From: Anisus vortex
Lineage: Eukaryota; Mollusca; Gastropoda; Planorbidae
NCBI GenBank assembly: GCA_949126835.1
Contig: OX421503.1
Location: 2,685,001-2,749,000 of the forward strand
Length of the DNA: 64,000 bases
Direction: 5' to 3'
The notes below the pieces were generated by a model. That model saw nothing but the letters and a program-made list of their open reading frames with translations, did not search any database and was not told the DNA's origin. A program made the position numbers and the translations under genes. Below are positions 59,191 to 64,000 of this stretch, piece after piece. Numbering within the stretch: the first letter of the stretch is position 1; the number at the start of each line of letters is the position of its first letter.

Positions 59191-61446
59191 CTAGTCTTGC
59201 ATTTTTATTAATGTTTTAAATGATGTTAGGTTATTGGTTTTCCTGGTTTGTTCAGGCAACCCATTCCATGCCCGAATGCCACTCGGGAAGAAAGAGTACT
59301 TATATGCATTTGTTCTCGCATAAGGGACTAGGAAGGTGTTTTTGTCTTTATGTTTATCTGAGCTTTGCAACAGATTGTTATTGGGTTGTATTTCTAAATT
59401 AGAGTTTAATGCCTTATGTATTATTACTACTTTACTCTTTGCCCTTCTGTCCTCTAGTGTTTCTAGGTTTAGTGATTTGACTAATGGTGTTACTCTTGTC
59501 AATTGGGAATATTCACTAGTTATAAACCTTGCAGCTCTTTTTTGAATTTGTTCTAATTTTTTAATGTTTTCTTTAGTTGATGGGTCCCATACAGATCCTG
59601 CATATTCTAGTATAGGCCTAACTAATGTGAGATAGCATTTTAGTTTTATATTCTTATTACATTTGTAAAAGTTCCTTTTTATGAATCCTAATGTTTTGTT
59701 TGATTTTTTAATTACTTCATCAATGTGAGGGTTCCAAGATAACTTATCATTTATTATTACTCCTAGATACTTAGCATTGCTAGTTTGAGTTAATTCTTTA
59801 CCATGAATGAAGTAGTTTGTTATTATTTGTTTCTTTTTCTTGGATACCCTTATTAGTTGGCATTTTTCTGGGTGAAAAGACATACTCCAGTTTGATTCCC
59901 ATTTTTGTAGTTCATCTAGGTCTTTTTGTAAAAGTTCACTATCTTTTCCTGTCTTTATTATTCTATAAATTATGCAATCATCAGCAAATAATCTTACTTT
60001 TGTGCCTGTGTTGATGCAATTTGGCAGATCATTAATGTAAATTAGAAATAGTAGGGGCCCTAGAACAGTTCCTTGTGGAACTCCTGAGTTTACTGTTATT
60101 GGTGATGACTTAGAGCCATTTATTATCACTGTTTGTTCTCTGCCTATAAGAAAGTCCTGAATCCACTGATGTAAGGGACCAGAGATGCCAAAGTATTTAA
60201 GTTTTTTAAGAAGACTAGAATGATGAACTTTATCAAATGCTTTTGAAAAATCTAGTAATATAGCATCAATTTGGTTGTTATTATCTAATCCCTTAGACAA
60301 GTCATCTATTAAGCCTATCAATTGAGTCTCACATGATCTATTTTTCCTGAAGCCATGTTGGTGTGGGCACAGTGCATTTAGTTTGTCTAGATGATTTACT
60401 ATACTACTATATATTATATGTTCTAGTAATTTACATGTTATGCTTGTTAGAGAAACAGGTCTATAATTTCCGGGGTCAGATTTATCTCCTTTTTTGAAAA
60501 GGGGGGTTACATTGGCTAATTTCCAATCTTTGGGCACTTTGCCCTGGTTTAGAGAGGCCTGAAAAAGTATTTTAAAGATTGGAGATATTTCATTAGTTAG
60601 TTCTTTAAGCAGTCTTGCTGGTATTTCATCTGGACCAGAAGCTTTGTTTACTTTTAAGTTGGTTAGGAGTTGTTTAATGCCTTTTTCATCTACATTTATA
60701 TTTCCTATCTCTTCTAGTTTGTTTAAATTTATGAATATTTCTTTGTCACCTGGATTTGAAAAAGATGATGCAAAGTGTGTGTTTAGGATATTAGCTTTAG
60801 TTTCATTATCATTATAAGTTTTGTTGTTTTGGCCTTTTAGTGGAGCTATGCCTGTAGTGTCCATTTTTCTTGATTTAATGTAGGACCATAAGTTTTTATT
60901 ATTATCTTTAGAAATTACATTGTTTACATATTCATTCTGCAGCTGTCTGCTTAGTTTCTGAGTTAAATGTTTAATTTTTAGGTATTTTTTATGTAGTCTA
61001 ATTGAATTAGTTGCCTTAAACTTTTTGAATAGATTTTCTTTTTGTTTACACAGTTTCTTTAGTTTAGTGTTAAACCAACATTTGTTAATTTTATTTGATG
61101 TTTGTTTTGTTGGCACAGAGTCAGCCATTATTGCTTTTAAGTTGGTTTTTATAAATTGCCAAATATCTTCAACTGGACTATCTATATTGTATTCAGTAAG
61201 AAAATTGGTTTGGAATTTTATTGCTGCTTGATGTAGTTCTGTTGTGTTACATTTATTCCAGAGATAAATTATTCTTTTAGGTTTCTTGCTAATTTGGATT
61301 TTTATTTTGTTATTTACTCTGACAATATCATGATCTGAAAGTCCAGGGATTATTTCATAATCTAATACTAGTCCTGGTCTGTTCGTTATACCCTTATTAG
61401 TTGGCATTTTTCTGGGTGAAAAGACATACTCCAGTTTGATTCCCAT
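59191..61446 (-). pseudogene. LINE family 1 ORF2 (RT) open frame
   Basis: 751 codons containing RT motifs from KASGPDEIPARLLK and FKKGDKSDPGNYRPVSL through FADD to AWNGLP and the C-terminus. Its start lies at the junction of the internal duplication (first residues derive from RT copy 1), so it is a rearranged product, not the native ORF2 start. Confidence 0.8.
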
Positions 61447-62081
61447 TTTTGTAGTTCATCTAGGTCTTTTTGTAAAAGTTCACTATCTTTTCCTGTCTTT
61501 ATTATTCTATAAATTATGCAATCATCGGCAAATAATCTTACTTTTGTGCCTGTGTTGATGCAATTTGGCAGATCATTAATGTAAATTAGAAATAGTAGGG
61601 GCCCTAGAACAGTTCCTTGTGGAACTCCTGAGTTTACTGTTATTGGTGATGACTTAGAGCCATTTATTATCACTGTTTGTACTCTGCCTATAAGAAAGTC
61701 CTGAATCCACTGATGTAAGGGACCAGAGATGCCAAAGTATTTAAGTTTTTTAAGAAGACTAGAATGATGAACTTTATCAAATGCTTTTGAAAAATCTAGT
61801 AATATAGCATCAATTTGGTTGTTATTATTTAATCCCTTAGACAAGTCATCTATTAAGCCTATCAATTGAGTCTCACATGATCTATTTTTCCTGAAGCCAT
61901 GTTGGTGTGGGCACAGTGCATTTAGTTTGTCTAGATGATTTACTATACTACTATATATTATATGTTCAAGTAATTTACATGTTATGCTTGTTAGAGAAAC
62001 AGGTCTATAATTTCCGGGGTCAGATTTATCTCCTTTTTTGAAAAGGGGGGTTACATTGGCTAATTTCCAATCTTTGGGCAC
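61386..62081 (-). pseudogene. LINE family 1 RT core, first copy, truncated
   Basis: 231 codons nearly identical to the RT core of the 59,191-61,446 frame, ending after CQLIRV where the duplication junction cuts it. Upstream it is broken by an in-frame stop near 62,302 and small indels near 62,470. Confidence 0.8.
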
Positions 62082-62948
62082 TTTGCCCTGGTTTAGAGAG
62101 GCCTGAAAAAGTATTTTAAAGGTTGGAGATATTTCATTAGTTAGTTCTTTAAGCAGTCTTGCTGGTATTTCATCTGGACCAGAAGCTTTGTTTACTTTTA
62201 AGTTGGTTAGGAGTTGTTTAATGCCTTTTTCATCTACATTTATATTTCCTATCTCTTCTAGTTTGTTTAAATTTATGAATATTTCTTTGTCACCTGGATT
62301 TTAAAAAGATGATGCAAAGTGTGTGTTTAGGATATTAGCTTTAGTTTCATTATCATTATAAGTTTCATTGTTTTGGCCTTTTAGTGGAGCTATGCCTGTA
62401 GTGTCCATTTTTCTTGATTTAATGTAGGACCATAAGATTTTATTATTATCTTTAGAAATTACATTGTTTAATATTCATTTTGCAGCTGTCTGCTTAGTTT
62501 CTGAGTTAATTGTTTAATTTTTAGTTATTTTGTATGTAGTCTAATTGAATTAGTTGCCTTAAACTTTTTGAATAGATTTTCTTTTTGTTTACACAGTTTC
62601 TTTAGTTTAGTGTTAAACCAACATTTGTTAATTTTATTTGATGTTTGTTTTGTTGGCACAGAGTCAGCCATTATTGCTTTTAAGTTGGTTTTTATAAATT
62701 GCCAAATATCTTTAACTGGACTATCTATATTGTATTTAGTAAGAAAATTGGTTTGGAATTTTATTGCTGCTTGATGTAGTTCTGTTGTGTTACATTTATT
62801 CCAGAGATAAATTATTCTTTTAGGTTTCTTGCTAATTTGGATTTTTATTTTGTTATTTACTCTAACAATATCATGATCTGAAAGTCCAGGGATTATTTCA
62901 TAATCTAATACTAGTCCTGGTCCGTTCGTTAGAAATAAATCTAGTATA

Positions 62949-63685
62949 TTATGGTTTCTTGTTGTTTTTTTTATTAATTTGGTCTAAGTTTAGATTTTGG
63001 ATGGTATTGATAAACATTTCATTTATTTCTTTTGTGTTTTGGTGCTTTTCTATAGAGTAGCTATTCCAATTTATATCAGGGAGGTTGAAGTCCCCCATTA
63101 TCCAAATTATAGCATTTTTGTATTTAGTTTCAATACTTGTCAGCTGATTACACAGATCAGACATGTACTCTGATGTTGAGTTTGGTGGTCTGTAAACACT
63201 GCCTACAATTAGTGGTTTGGAATTAGGTCTGCTTATTTTACAAAATACTGACTCTATGTTATTTTGAGGTTCTAATTTAATTTCTTCAGCTATTAGGGTA
63301 GATTTTAAATATCTGGGCTAAGCCATGTTTCGGAACCTGCAATTATGTCTGGTTCTTCATTATTTATTAAAAGTTCCAAATCAGCTTTTTTATTTTTAAT
63401 GCTTTGGAAATTTATTGTAAGAGTTTTGAGGTGATACTGATTTGGGGTTTTATGGGATTTAGTGTTAAAGAGTGTCTTTTTACTTTTTTTTATTGGTGTT
63501 GATCTAGCTAAGGGTTTATTTAGGTCTAAATTATTAACTTCTGGGCTTGTCAAGGCACTGTAGGGGTTAGTGGTATCCAGGTCATGAGAATTAAACAGAC
63601 CTGAACTAAATTGTGGCAACCCACACTGTACACAGTGCCAAGAGGCATCTTTATTTCCTAATGCTATATAAATTGGGGTGTTCAT
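62949..63685 (-). pseudogene. LINE family 1 endonuclease region, broken
   Basis: Two open pieces (63,685-63,305 and 63,164-62,949) with APE endonuclease motifs GSETWL and GDFNLP, separated by a stop and frameshift. Confidence 0.7.
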
Positions 63686-63690
63686 ATGTA

Positions 63691-64000
63691 AGCATGCAGC
63701 ATGGTACCATTCATCACAGGGTTAATTGGATGTGTGTTTAGTTGCCGCTCTTTCTTGTTTGTATTTTACTCAATTGCTGTTTCCATCAAGGAAGATAGAT
63801 TATCTGTAATGATTAAAACTTTGATAATCCAGAACTGTAGTCGAACCATAAAACGTTTATTTATCTTTATTTCTTGATGTGTAGGCTATTTACTTACTTA
63901 CATTATTGAGTTTAAAGTATGCTTTTAAATTCATTATTACTATTTAGTTGTTTTTTTTCTTATTTTAAAAGATAACTTTCGTTTATCACCTCAATTAAAG
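63691..64000. other. Non-coding right edge
   Basis: AT-rich; nothing recognised beyond the 5' limit of the LINE. Confidence 0.5.

Larger units (their letters stand above)
57606..63690 (-). mobile_element. CR1-like non-LTR retrotransposon (LINE family 1), internally tandem-duplicated
   Basis: Minus strand, 5' to 3': a C-rich finger end (WHCVQCGLPQFS) with endonuclease start (NFQSIKNKK, GSETWL) at 63,685-63,305; endonuclease GDFNLPDINW at 63,164-62,949; RT core copy 1 (62,931-61,389); RT core copy 2 (61,388-59,846) with DFSKAFDKVHH, GVPQGTVLGPLLFLIYINDL and FADD; then the C-terminus and 3' UTR three times (59,845-59,112, 59,111-58,379, 58,378-57,606), each ending in (TTATC)n. ORF breaks and the duplications make it inactive. 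It is the reference for the many 3' fragments in the window. Confidence 0.85.

Overview
The window is animal genomic DNA, AT-rich and dense in repeats. Its genes are split by GT-AG introns that are full of retroelements, MITEs and minisatellites. The protein families, the tRNA-derived SINEs and the CR1/L2-like LINEs fit a mollusc, most likely a gastropod snail; that assignment is inference, not a database match.

Layout. 1-17,300 has no convincing host gene. It holds LINE fragments (a 5'-truncated CR1-like element at 3,241-4,773), several minisatellites, a 1,010-bp hAT-like non-autonomous element with 8-bp target duplications (10,865-11,874), and a minus-strand LINE RNase H fragment (16,330-16,770). 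17,385-21,411 (+) is a complete five-exon gene for a 174-residue claudin/PMP22-type tetraspan protein with a poly(A) signal at 21,431. Splice phases join without error. 21,437-27,210 is repeat-filled intergenic DNA.

27,299-55,468 (+) is a receptor-type protein tyrosine phosphatase (RPTP) that I assemble from 22 exons into a 2,247-residue open frame. In order it has a signal peptide or signal anchor, FN3-like ectodomain, a very large insertion in the membrane-proximal FN3 with furin-type sites, a transmembrane helix, a proline-rich and charged juxtamembrane segment, PTP domain D1, PTP domain D2 and a C-terminal tail. D1 keeps the Cys-x5-Arg signature, but its WPD loop reads WQS, its KNRY tyrosine is Phe and its first Q-loop Gln is Arg. 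D2 has lost the catalytic Cys and Arg and carries a roughly 525-residue, Lys/Arg-rich insertion at its WPD loop. Both domains therefore look catalytically impaired, D1 resembling a natural substrate trap.

The RPTP introns are unusual. Sequences spanning splice sites have been tandemly copied three times over: 18 copies of the 3' splice site of intron 16, three of the 3' splice site of intron 13, and three of the 5' splice site of intron 1. Intron 13 is best read as a GC-AG intron.

55,469-64,000 holds an imperfect inverted repeat just downstream of the RPTP stop, an L2-like fragment, and a long minus-strand CR1-like LINE (about 57,606-63,690). Its 3' end is present three times in tandem and its RT core twice, the two rearrangements sharing one breakpoint. 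Across the window there are also a 73-79-bp TTAA-bounded mini-element (five clear copies), a TIR element family starting CAAAGAC (three copies), a 250-bp hAT-like MITE, and a tRNA-derived SINE family whose tail matches the LINE 3' hairpin.
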